Assembly (NCBI GenBank): GCA_000310025.1
Contig: FN649752.1
Span: 773,452 to 837,451, forward strand
DNA from: Ectocarpus siliculosus
Taxonomy: Eukaryota > Sar > Phaeophyceae > Ectocarpales > Ectocarpaceae
Reading direction: 5' to 3'
Length of the DNA: 64,000 nucleotides
The notes beneath the pieces were generated by a model, which ran no database searches, was not told where the DNA came from, and saw only the letters and a list, made by a program, of their open reading frames with translations. Both the position numbers and the translations under genes were made by a program. Shown piece after piece: positions 24,001-32,816 of this stretch; position 1 is the first letter of the stretch, and the number at the start of each line of letters is the position of its first letter.

Positions 24001-24853
24001 ATTCGCCAAGACCACTGCTTCGTACCGTCTCGCTGCCACTCACGCTCAGATCGTCTCCGTTTGTATGTATCCCACCCCCACGGCTGCCGTAGTCGCTCCC
24101 ATTCCCACGGCTTTCAGTTTCTCCGCCAAATCTTTCGCCGCCCCTTGAAAATCCGCTAAACGATGCCGCATCCCCGATCCCCGTCGACATCCGCCGGCTC
24201 GATCCCGATACCCTTGGAACACCACGGTACTCTCGTGGCGAGCGGGTTGTTGCTCCTCCTCGTTGCGATGAATAATGCGCAGGGCTTGGTTGAGAAGCTT
24301 CCCACTCAGTTTCCTCTCCACCAGCGCTTTGATCACGGAACAGCGGCCAGCTACTGTTGAGACGGTCCTGGTGCGATGGCCTCCGCTCTTGAGAAGGGTG
24401 CCCGTCTGTCGCGGCGTTCCTCGGGCGTTGGCGAATTGTGTCTCTGCCTCCTGTAACCTCCAACGGTGGAGCAACACCAACGACGACGTTGTCACCATAC
24501 CGGATGAATTCCTTATCTGCCGTCTGGTCCTCACCTTCGCACGGCAGCAGGTCTGAGCTTCTCCGCGACTCGCTCAAAGGCGTGAGCCTTCCCGCATCGC
24601 GCATCGACGACGATGACCGTTGCTGCCGGCTACTCCGGTCGAGAAAGCCGCCACCTCCACTTGATGCGTCTGTCGCTGGTGGAGACAAATCGACGCTGTC
24701 TAGCGCCGCACTGCTAGAATACTGGCTACTGGCGTGTTCCGGTGGCCCCTGGGTCGAGAAGGACAGCATGCTGCCGAACGCTGACCCTTGCTCGCGTGCA
24801 CTGCTGCCATGTTCGGGCGAGGACAGGGAATCAGCCGATACATCTGAATCCAT
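1..24853 (-). CDS. Giant tandem-exon coiled-coil protein gene (5' part; continues past the left edge)
   Basis: I do not recognise this protein. Reading leftwards from ATG 24853, at least 34 complete exons and one edge exon can be joined with GT donors and AG acceptors, all in phase 0, with no internal stop; this gives about 3,580 codons. An in-frame TAG two codons before the ATG fixes the start. Exon 1 is Ser/Gly-rich and probably disordered, and exon 2 is helical. Exons 3-33 are 31 variants of one module: a core like RDRALMFRGWSRLCLHAA followed by an Ala/Glu/Lys/Arg-rich predicted coiled coil. There is no signal peptide or membrane segment, so it is probably intracellular; a cytoskeletal or scaffold role is only a guess. 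Exon lengths differ by whole codons. The alternative, several adjacent genes, is less likely because no repeat exon carries its own start context and the phase never changes. Confidence 0.72.
912..1121 (-). CDS. Giant gene exon 34: non-repeat coiled-coil exon
   Basis: This exon has 70 codons, with acceptor CACGCGCAG|GCA and donor TCA|GTGAGA, both phase 0. The peptide starts AARHARELDKKTRALAILL and continues with charged heptad-like sequence ending KRRARKAS. It lacks the FR.W core, so the repeat array appears to end at 1771. A longer open frame overlaps it in another reading frame, but only this frame keeps the phase and a coiled-coil composition. Confidence 0.5.
1122..1770. other. Intron of the giant gene
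   Basis: These 649 bp lie between the last class A exon and the non-repeat exon 34. I see no repeat core, no extra exon with matching splice sites and no mobile element. Confidence 0.4.
1771..7523 (-). CDS. Giant gene exons 23-33: homogeneous class A exon array
   Basis: Eleven exons, in transcription order: 7176-7523, 6609-6956, 6066-6413, 5539-5853, 4988-5335, 4437-4784, 3895-4239, 3349-3696, 2776-3123, 2264-2548, 1771-2118. Eight are exactly 348 bp. The others are 345, 315 and 285 bp, each shorter by whole codons. The module is I-T-R-V-C-G-E-R, then RDRALMFRGWSRLCLHAA, an Ala-rich run, EAMEKEAKAAADKAEAWRR, a heptad-like stretch and HRLKML. The donor is CTG|GTGAGA and the acceptor usually TCAAG|AT or CAG|. 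Copies recur about every 540 bp and the flanking intron ends are also conserved, so whole exon-intron units were duplicated. Confidence 0.75.
7726..20461 (-). CDS. Giant gene exons 8-22: C-D-B higher-order exon array
   Basis: Fifteen exons of three classes follow in transcription order. C6 20168-20461, D5 19138-19398, B5 18019-18291, C5 17614-17898, D4 16498-16758, B4 15576-15848, C4 14954-15259, D3 13993-14253, B3 13322-13594, C3 12690-12986, B2 11290-11562, D2 10075-10338, B1 9357-9629, C1 8860-9144, D1 7726-7980. Class D opens VARVLGDRNRRLLFRSWGRL. Class B opens ISRVSKDKDRRLLFRGW and ends RRALHM. Class C opens ICSAGRDYNRRLLFHGW and ends RQLAAR. Donors are class specific: ACG|GTGAGA for D, ATG|GTAAGT for B, GTGAGT or GTGAGC for C. 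All are phase 0. All five class B exons are exactly 273 bp. Confidence 0.72.
8330..8640. repeat. Intronic block co-duplicated with the C-D-B unit
   Basis: Within the long intron between a D and a C exon lies a block containing AGCTCTTGTGG, CGAAAG, GAGGATGTCCGTCGGCC and GGATAAAGC. Recognisable relatives occur at about 10735-10980 and 12170-12440. Weaker ones occur at about 14570-14800, 17100-17420 and 19585-19990. This shows that the duplicated unit includes intron sequence. I see no coding potential in it. Confidence 0.5.
20800..22624 (-). CDS. Giant gene exons 4-7: older class A repeat exons
   Basis: Four class A exons lie at 22286-22624, 21817-22062, 21385-21669 and 20800-21141 (113, 82, 95 and 114 codons). 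Each opens with a variant of ITRVCGERDR and FRGW(S/N)RL, and ends just before a GTGAGN or GTAAGA donor in phase 0. They differ from one another much more than the eleven class A exons at 1771-7523 do. The second reads FCGWNRLYLHAA, and two have lost part of the coiled coil in whole codons. They look like the older, non-homogenised end of the same family. Confidence 0.68.
22926..23165 (-). CDS. Giant gene exon 3: most diverged repeat module
   Basis: This exon has 80 codons, with acceptor CCCAG|GTT and donor ATT|GTGAGA, both phase 0. The start VVRVTRERTREALTRAWVRL keeps the frame of the repeat core (R-V, charged stretch, aliphatic, R-x-W-x-R-L) but has lost the Phe and the CLHAA tail. The remainder is Ser/Thr/Arg/Glu-rich. 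It is best read as an ancient or degenerated copy of the module at the 5' end of the array. Confidence 0.6.
23394..23669 (-). CDS. Giant gene exon 2: helical linker exon
   Basis: This exon has 92 codons. The acceptor is GGCAG|TAC and the donor ATTG|GTGAGA, both phase 0. The peptide begins YFLTGQQQHDLDHERRLT and ends with QNILRRL. It looks helical and charged in its first half and Ser/Gly-rich in its second. It lacks the FR.W core, so it is not a repeat copy. The nearby CACAG|GG acceptor would give the wrong phase, so the upstream site was chosen. Confidence 0.62.
23906..24853 (-). CDS. Giant gene exon 1: Ser/Gly-rich N-terminus
   Basis: This exon has 316 codons from ATG 24853 to the donor GAG|GTGAGC at 23905. 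The TAG two codons upstream closes the frame, so this is the first ATG. The protein is rich in Ser, Gly, Arg and Pro (for example SSRQQRSSSSM and SSRRMSTG) with no repeat core, which suggests a long disordered N-terminal region with many possible phosphorylation sites. No targeting signal is visible. Openings in the other minus-strand frames here are shadows. Confidence 0.7.
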
Positions 24854-25381
24854 CTCCTACGTTGCCGCACAGAGGGCTCTCTATCGTTCAACCTTCTTGG
24901 CGATCCTGTATGTGATCCTGAGTATCGATGTCCCTACTCTCAGACACGAGCATGCACCGCGTGCATCGTCACGCGCGACCGAGGCACTCGTTGTACTGCC
25001 TGTAGCCGATCTTTGAGGTCCGGGCGATGAGGGCGTCGATCGCTATTCCAGGGCCTGGTTTTGGCCTAACCTCAGCCGCGCTGTTTATTAGGTGCCATTG
25101 CGTAGGCTGTAAACAGGAGTGTGTAGGGTGTAGATGTTCGGTTGGGAAAGTTGAGGGCCACCGGTGGCTGGCTGGTGGCAGTGGCTGGTAAGTAAGACGC
25201 CCCAGGGGTAAAGATCGCTGGGGGTTGCGTAGAATCGACCAGTGGGTCGGTCAGGGGGGGCAAGGTACCAAAACAAATGTGGTTGTGTGCCCCCCGTAAC
25301 ATGCACTTGCGAGGCTTTGTTTGTTTACCCACCGTAGCTGTCTACCCTGCGGCCCTGCGCTCTTTCTCTCTTTCTCTGACC
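24854..25381. promoter_or_regulatory. Intergenic interval between two divergent starts
   Basis: This interval separates ATG 24853 of the giant gene (minus) from the tentative first ATG 25382 of the HAD gene (plus). If both starts are right, one short interval drives both genes. I see no convincing TATA box or other specific motif. Confidence 0.3.
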
Positions 25382-25663
25382 ATGTGGCGATCAACATGGC
25401 AACCGTGCGTTCGATTGATGGCAGCTCGAGGTTCGTTAAAACTACGTTGCAATGTTGTTGCAGTTCGAGAAGCGAGTGCCTCCGCGTCGGAGTTTAGTTC
25501 AATTCCAAGTTGACGTTGGTCACGCCGCACACGCCGCACACGCGCCGCAGGTCCCTCCAGCAGGCTTGGCTCCCCTACAAGACCAGCTAGGCTTCTGTCG
25601 GGACAGGCTGACTCTCTTACGGGAACACCCACTGCTTGCAAAGCGCCCAGGATTGGTGTACGG
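25382..25663 (+). CDS. Tentative 5' exons of the HAD gene (targeting-peptide-like)
   Basis: Two small exons can be joined to the HAD domain without breaking the frame: 25382-25430 (ATG, donor CGAG|GTTCGT, phase 1) and 25551-25663 (acceptor CCGCAG|GT, donor CGG|GTGAGA, phase 0). They would encode about 54 residues starting MWRSTWQPCVRLMAARG, rich in Arg, Ser, Ala and Pro and poor in acidic residues, as organelle targeting peptides are. The first donor is weak, so another N-terminus is possible. Confidence 0.3.
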
Positions 25664-26306
25664 GTGAGAGCGCCCAGCGCCTGAAGTGATCCACAGCTGC
25701 TAGACGCATGCAATACCGCGGAGATTGTTGTCAGTACACCTTTGCAGTGGACGTAATGAGTGTCACACAGATCTTTGGTTCACGCTTCGCCATCGTGTGC
25801 TTAGCTTGCAAAAACTATGCATATGTGTAGCTGTTCTGATAGCGAAGTCTATGTGTCCCCTTTGTATACGCATATTTTGTCCCAGCAGTCAGTGTTGATC
25901 GAACCTACAACACTCCGTGAGGTACGCATACATGTTTGCGGACCATCTCTACTACTGTACAGTACTTTACGGACCATTGCTATGCGCATATCTCTCTCCC
26001 TCAGGGTCGACATCTCTCGGCTGTACCAGACCAACACACCACCACACGTCCAACACACTTGGCCCATTGACTGATCAATACGCCCCACTCCAACGTACCT
26101 TTGTATTGCCAGTGAATTAGACGTGCCTGTCGCGACCAGGAGAATACTGCGTGTTGATCAACTCGCACTCGTCGTCGCCAGGATGCCCTTTGTATTTGGA
26201 TCTACGTGTTTAAGGTCATACGTGACTATAGGAACCTCTTGTTCGCCGCCATCTGTCACCCACGGGTGATCCTTCTATACAATTTTCCTTCCACCCTTTT
26301 CACCAG

Positions 26307-28895
26307 GAGGCGAGCGACACCCTGGATCTGATCGACCAGCTGCTGTGGGCCTTGGGCCCGGCAGATTCGGGAGAGGCTGGCTTCGTGTTCTTCGACTTGG
26401 ACGAGACCCTCATCACGCGAGACACCTGCCTCGTCGACGGTCTCGGTAGCACAAGGTTAGCGACCGATAGTCAACGACGCCGGGCACCTGTGTGGCAGCT
26501 GCTGCTGCCAATGCCAAGGGCCCTTGCTGCGTCGAGTGAGACTTGCACGTCCCTGGCGCCCCTTTCCACCGTGGTTCAACTCAGCTGTTGTTGCTGCAAT
26601 CACCCACGTGTTTTCCCGAGGTTCTTCGCCCCCCTTTTGACCCTTGGCGGCAGCGGATAAGCAGCAACATTCTTCGTGAAACCTGTCTTTTACCTCTGGT
26701 TGCGCCGTACCATGCGTCTCTTGGTGCCTTTTCTTTCGATGCGCGTGATTTTTAGCGCGTTGATGGCGAGGCTGGAGGCAAAGCTGGGGCCCTCAAGCGA
26801 AACCCTTCGCGTCATCCGCCAGGAGATGGAAAGGGACTACTACAACGCAGATCCAAAGCTCGTTGATCCGCTGTTGGCGAGGTGCGAGCACCCGCCATGC
26901 CTTTCACACGCATTGGACACGTGGTGTCAAAGAAAAGCCTGAGAGGGGCCAGGCGACATCGTCGGAGATCTCTGCAACGCAAAATCGCACACAGCAGCAG
27001 TAGTACAATATGGTGTTGCAAGGCCATGGCGAGTTCAACAGTTCTGCACGCCCCCCACGCCCATGCGCTGAGAGAGCCCTCTCCGACAGGTGTTATGACT
27101 GTGTCAGGAATAAGAACGTCTAACCGATGGTTCTGTTAATTATTCACGAGCGTCGGCAACACCGAACTAGCACACCTCGCCCCCGGCCCCCCGACACGCT
27201 TCCAGAGTTATTCGGGCGCTCAAGATTCAAGGGCATAGCGTGTTTGGCTTGACTTCCAACGCGTTGGACCCTGTTCACGCACCGCGGATCCTTGAGACTC
27301 TGGCCAAGTACAAGATCAGGTGGGGTCTGACGCCTACACCTTCATGGATTAAGTTGGCGCTTTTCCTGTAAGCCAAGGCCACCACCACCGCCACCATCTG
27401 AAGCTTACGGGACGCACGCTAATCGTTTGTGAACATACGCCCTAGTGGTTACCGTCCGAAGAACATGCAAGCGGGTGCCGACAACGAAACCAAGGCAATT
27501 GAAAGGGGATGGCGCAGAACCTATCGATGACAGAGACTTTGCGTGAAATGAAATTCAGTACATTCGATGATGCCTTGTACATCCGTGGGTGTCGTTAAAA
27601 GCCCTCCGTTCCAGCGACCTACGTATGCGTTCAGCATGCCACCTATTCCCGATGCACTCTCTTCGAATATCCACCCGCTATTGAATAGCCCTGACCACGT
27701 CAGTGTAAACCATGTGCTTGTCGTCCTGTCGGGTGCGTGCCCCTTGCTCGTCCGCAACGTCGACGAACAGGTTCTCTGCGCCGGACGTCAGAGGCGAATT
27801 GCCGAGAAGCGGGGCTCTAATGGTCGATCATCCCGTGTCTCGAGGGATAATCTTCGGGGATAATCAGCAGGTTCGCCGCAGTTGGCGCTTCGCGCTCTCC
27901 GCTTGACATTGGAATGTATTTACCTCTTCACTGTTTGTTATAATCTCATGTATACCTGTCGCTCGCACTACTGCTGGTCGCCGCTGGCGTGCGCATTGTT
28001 GCCTTCTACGCCGAGGAGTCACACCCTGGTTTACATAGCAGCACAGGAGAATTCCTCTGCCGTGCATTCCTTCAGATTCTCTCGAGCGGGTTCAGCATCC
28101 CTCTTTGTCTGGTCGACGTCCCAACAGACGTTTGTATCCCCACGAGCAAGCGCTTAAGAAACAGTGCCACGCCACCGCGATTCGAACCCACGACCTTGAC
28201 CATCTGTAGGATACCATTTTTGGTCCATTTGTTCTGTTTTCTAGATCTGGCTCTGTCGCCTGCAAGCTACATTCAGCTGGCCCGATGTTGTTTCCGCCGC
28301 TCGTTGCTTCTGTCGCCAAGAACGTTTTTTTTTGCTCTTTTGTTCTCAGGCGGTCTCGCACGACAAAGGAGAAATCATAGCCGAGTACGTCGGGCTCCTC
28401 CTCCACAACGCCCGCCGCGCGGTCTCAGAGCACGTGGGGGCGAAAACAGCTGGAGACGCGGCTAGAGGAGGGCTGTCGGAACCGGGAGGCGTGAAGGTCG
28501 GCGACGGCGAGAGCAGCGGCGGCAGGACAGCCCTCGCCGGCTCGCTCTCCCCCAAGCGGCCTAGAAAATGCGTCCTGGTCGACAACACATCCAAGAAGTG
28601 CGAGAGGGCGGCGGAGACGTTCGCGCGGCACGCGGCAGCGGCCGGAGGCGGGCTGGAGCTACACACGCTCCACTTTACCGAGGCCGAGAACATGGTGGAT
28701 TCGCCCGAAGCACTTAGACAGCTGCGGATAATCCTTGCGCGGCTGAAAGAGCGAGGGCTCATCGGCGTTGACCTTATCGCGGAGGACATCTTGGTGACGC
28801 CGGTAGGGGGTGTCCGTAGAGGCGCCGGTGACAAGGTGAAGGCAGCAGCGGCTACGGCATGTGTACCAGACGGAAACCGTGGCCGTGGCGGATGA
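26307..28895 (+). CDS. HAD-superfamily hydrolase, DUF2608-like (5' end unsettled)
   Basis: Five exons join in matching phases: 26307-26445, 26665-26881, 27206-27319, 27771-27870 and 28350-28895 (stop TGA). Exon 1 carries HAD motif I, FVFFDLDETLIT, with the Asp nucleophile and the second Asp two residues on. Exon 3 has GHSVFGLTSNAL (motif II, Thr/Ser after a strand). Exon 4 ends RGIIFGDNQQ and exon 5 starts AVSHDKGEI, a GIIF...KG pattern typical of DUF2608 proteins. Next comes RKCVLVDNTSKKCE, the acidic motif IV strand, interrupted beforehand by a Gly/Ala-rich insert. HAD enzymes usually transfer phosphoryl groups; the substrate is unknown. The C-terminus after residue DILVTPVGG looks unstructured. 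The gene is convergent with CFAP53. Confidence 0.75.
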
Positions 28896-30709
28896 TTGCA
28901 GCGTGCACGAGAGAACACATGATCGTCTGCATGTCAGGCGTGATGTGCTAGGAGTTTGGTTATGGTTGCGGTGGACGTGTCCAAAACGCAATATTAAGTG
29001 CGATACGGTGCATTGGACAGGTGTCTTGCCCATCCATCTTCGTTTTCTTCACTATGTCGTGTTTCCGTGTTTCTTCTGTACGAGAACTGTTGTACGAGAA
29101 CTGTTGACTAAGTAAGCAATGGATTGGATGGTTGGTACGCATGTGTTGGTATTGTGGTGTTGTTGATCTGGTGATTGCGGGAGCGCACAAAGTGGATGGA
29201 AGCCTGTAGTGTGAAGAGAACAGAACTAGCTGTTGCAATCTGGTGGCTCACCGTAAACGTAGAAAGGTGGTCATACAGCAGCACCACAGGACAGCAGTCT
29301 CCATGAACTGCGTTTTGGTGAAAGCTTTTTATTGTTTCTATCTCTTGTCGAGACTCTCTGCAGATAGCGTTCGCCGCTCCATCGGGGGGTATTCTTAAGG
29401 TTGCTTCCCGTCGTACGTCGTAGGAAGCACCACCTCCGACACAACCCTGGCAGGTTACGTGTGGCTTGTCCCATACATTTGTGTGCGTGAATCACCCCGC
29501 CCGAAGATTCGGATTGAACCGCGGGACGAAACTACGTGTCGGCGATACGCCAGGAGCATGGGCTTCTTGTAGTAGAGCATCTCGGCACGTTCGTGATGTC
29601 AGCCTGTTGGTGCATGTGGTGTGATGTGTTTTTTGCGTGGCGTACAAGTCCCTCACGCCTGTATAGCAGTGTACGATACGTTGGTGTGGAGAGGTTTGTT
29701 TGTCTTCCTGTGCCGTGTGAGTGTATGCCTCTTCATTTTTTTTTTTGCGTTTTGGGTTTGAATCCCTCGCGGTCTGTAATATAGCACCTTTCACAACAAA
29801 TTCTGGGGTTTTGTAACATGTGCGGGGGTGTTCTGCGCCGTCGAGACGCATATGCAGCCCACGAGAATCGGTGGGTGGCGGGGTAGCAGCAGCCCGCAGC
29901 TCCAGGTGATGTGTACATACCAGCACTCCAGTCATGTGCGCATCACCAGTGATGCGAGCAGACGGCTTGATACGGGACTTGATGTCGAGCACAACGCTGC
30001 ATCGACAATCGCAGACCGTCTGGGACTGCCTGAGGGAAAGGTTGTCCCTACTTTTTTTCTTATTTTTTTGTTTGCAGAAAAACGAAGAACGGCCAACGAA
30101 GGCCCAACGTACCAGTCATGAGCTTGAGCTTCTCTCGTTCGCTTTCCTTTCCTCGCCGATGGCGCACAGCTTTGGTCGTTCTCCCTCGCATACATCGCGT
30201 AATGCCGACCTACCTTATGCCCGTACCCCGCAGTGGTCACCCCAGGCAGAGACTTCACGAATTCCATGTATTGTGTGTTTTCACTACAGCAGTAACACCT
30301 ATCGGGTCACACCTTACTCCCTCGACACACCAGAACTAGTCTCACTGGACGTGCGCCATGATTTTTAACGTTTGCAACAACATGACGTGCGACTTTCACG
30401 TATACCACTGCGTGTGCTTCAGGGGGTGGTGTGTGATGACCACACCCGCCTGCTTCTCCAGGCGCTCTCTGTGCCTGCAGACGTTTATATACGCAAGGGG
30501 CACGGGACCGGGCGGCGGGGAGGGGGGGGGGGGGGGGGGGCCCAAAAAAAAGGGATTTTTTTTTAAGTGTCCCCACAATATAAAAAAATGTCCATGGGGA
30601 ACGTTCCCNNNNNNNNNNNNNNNNNNNNNNNNNNNNNNNNNNNNNNNNNNNNNNNNNNNNNNNNNNNNNNNNNNNNNNNNNNNNNNNNNNNNNNNNNNNN
30701 NNNNNNNNG

Positions 30710-30741
<32 letters not shown>

Positions 30742-31419
30742 GAAAAAAAGGGAGTTTTGCTGACGTGTACCAACAGTATGAACGAGTGTCGATGGCGAGC
30801 GTTCAGCGTGGGATTCACTGGTTAGGAGCCGTAGGTGTTCCGTCGTGTCAACGCAGGTCGTGGGTGCGTACCCCCACACCACATACATACACCGACGTTG
30901 CAAGAACGAGACTGCGCGCATTGAGGCCTTGATGCAAGCGCTCTAATCTGCCGTTCCTCTTCCTTCGTGTGGCCGTAAGATGTTCAAGACTTTCGTGTAT
31001 AGATCGAGCAGGTAGGGAGGGGGGATTTTGTGGCGTACACGTGAGGGCGCACACAAAGCCGCATGGTGGGTGTTCCAAAAACATGATTTTGTGCCGTAAA
31101 CTATTACACACCGCTAGGTTTGTCCTCATTACATCTTAAGTCGCACTTGGATCGAGAACCGCGGGGTGTTGGAAGTCCGCAGAGGAGGAAGGTTGCAGCG
31201 GTGCTCGTGAAGAGACATCATCTTCAGTGACCGGGAGTGATCAGTAAAGAGCAAAACCTCATGAAATAGGTTGGGTGCTACTGCACAGTTTTGAACGGCG
31301 GTCGACGGTCACAAAGAGATGTTGGACCGAGAAGGAAAAGGGCCTCGGTACGATCGAGACCCCGTAAAGGCGGTACACCCCAAGCCATCTCGGAAGGTAG
31401 GACAATTCACCAGAAACTC
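28896..31419. other. Intergenic region between HAD and CFAP53 3' ends
   Basis: This is convergent intergenic DNA of about 2.5 kb. It contains a tRNA-like B-box fragment near 29508-29524, long G runs, and the assembly gap at 30609-30708 with low-quality flanks. I find no supported coding exon. Confidence 0.5.
30609..30708. other. Assembly gap (100 N)
   Basis: There are exactly 100 N, bordered by G homopolymers at about 30520-30540 and 30709-30738. The exact length suggests a placeholder, not a measured gap. Confidence 0.95.
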
Positions 31420-32781
31420 TCACCGTCTCTCGTATGCCTCCATCTGCTTCACCCTAAGGTACTCTTCCTGCTGCTCCCTCTCCGCTCGGGCACGGGCGCC
31501 CGCCATCTGCCCCCTGAGCTTGGCGGTGTTGTCTAGCAGCTCCTGCGCCCCGAGACGAGAGTAGGGGACGTGTGACAAAGTAGTGCTTTAAACAAAAGAG
31601 AGTTGTGAGAGTAGCGTTTACTGTAGTCAACCAATATATTGCAATGGCGGGCGTCTACCATGGTGCGCAGGGTGACGCAACTCACGCACACGAGGCAGAC
31701 GAAGAGGGAGGTGATACTTTGTCGCCCCCAATGCAATGAACTCGTTCAGCGTAGTTTTAAGTTCTTGCTGAACTTCCGTCTCGACACCGTAACACATACG
31801 CTACACTTAATACTTCTAAATAGAAAATTTACTTCACGTGTTTCTTGATCCGCGTAGAAGAAAACATGCTCATGTGTCGCACGCACGTCTCCTCTCTCTA
31901 TCTTCCCGTCGAGGCGCCATGCCCCACGTATCGCCTTCTCAAACCAACTCGAGCAAGAAACATCTCACACACCTTCGTCTCAACTAATCCGTACTAGGAC
32001 ATCACGTTTTCGCACAATGCGCTGTAGTCTACCATATTCCACACATAAAACTTACCTGGCGTTTGCGCATTTCTTTCTCCCTCTCCCGCTCTTCCTCCGC
32101 CAGGAAACTCTCCCTGTCGAGCCTTGCCTGCTCCAAGTCGGTGGCGAGCTGCTCGTCGTCGCGGAGCGCCTTGAGGCGGATTTGCTCCTGCCGACCACGG
32201 TGCACCTGACGCAGACACGAACGACGGGTAAAAATAGGACGTGACCAAAATGATCGACAGGTGATGGTTTGGACAAGGTGGGGATATAAATTGTTGTTGT
32301 TGTTGTTGTCTTCACATGAAATCTATGGATGGGATAAACAGGCGGGCAGGTATATAGGTGGACGGATGAGAAGCATCACAGCTCGGCATAGACGGACCGA
32401 TAGATCTGAAGCAATCTGCAGACACGACCGCTACAGAGGGATGGACGCAAGGAAGGACAGCTTGGACAGGTACATGGGTGGACGGGTGAGAAAGGATGAG
32501 GGAGGGGTGGTCACATGGACAGATCCGCGGATCCACACACGTCAGGGGGGCGGAGACAGGTCGGGCGACCGGGATTTGGACAGTTCCGAGTCTACAAAAC
32601 CGTTTGGCGAAACAAGTGTTCCGAGGTGGTTGGTAGAAGCTGTCAGTAAAATTTTCGAGGTTTTTGTCACAACTGCAGAATACAGGTTTGTTGTTGAGAA
32701 GTTCTCCTGCCTTGTTCGGGAAAAGTAGTTCTGGACCTTAAGAGGCCCGGTCCCGGTTGAATGGTGTTGAACATGGAGGCG

Positions 32782-32816
<35 letters not shown>

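Noticed and set aside
32261-32728. 155-codon plus-strand open frame
   Set aside because: It is antisense to a CFAP53 intron and rich in imperfect GGACGGRT-like repeats. There is no support for coding.
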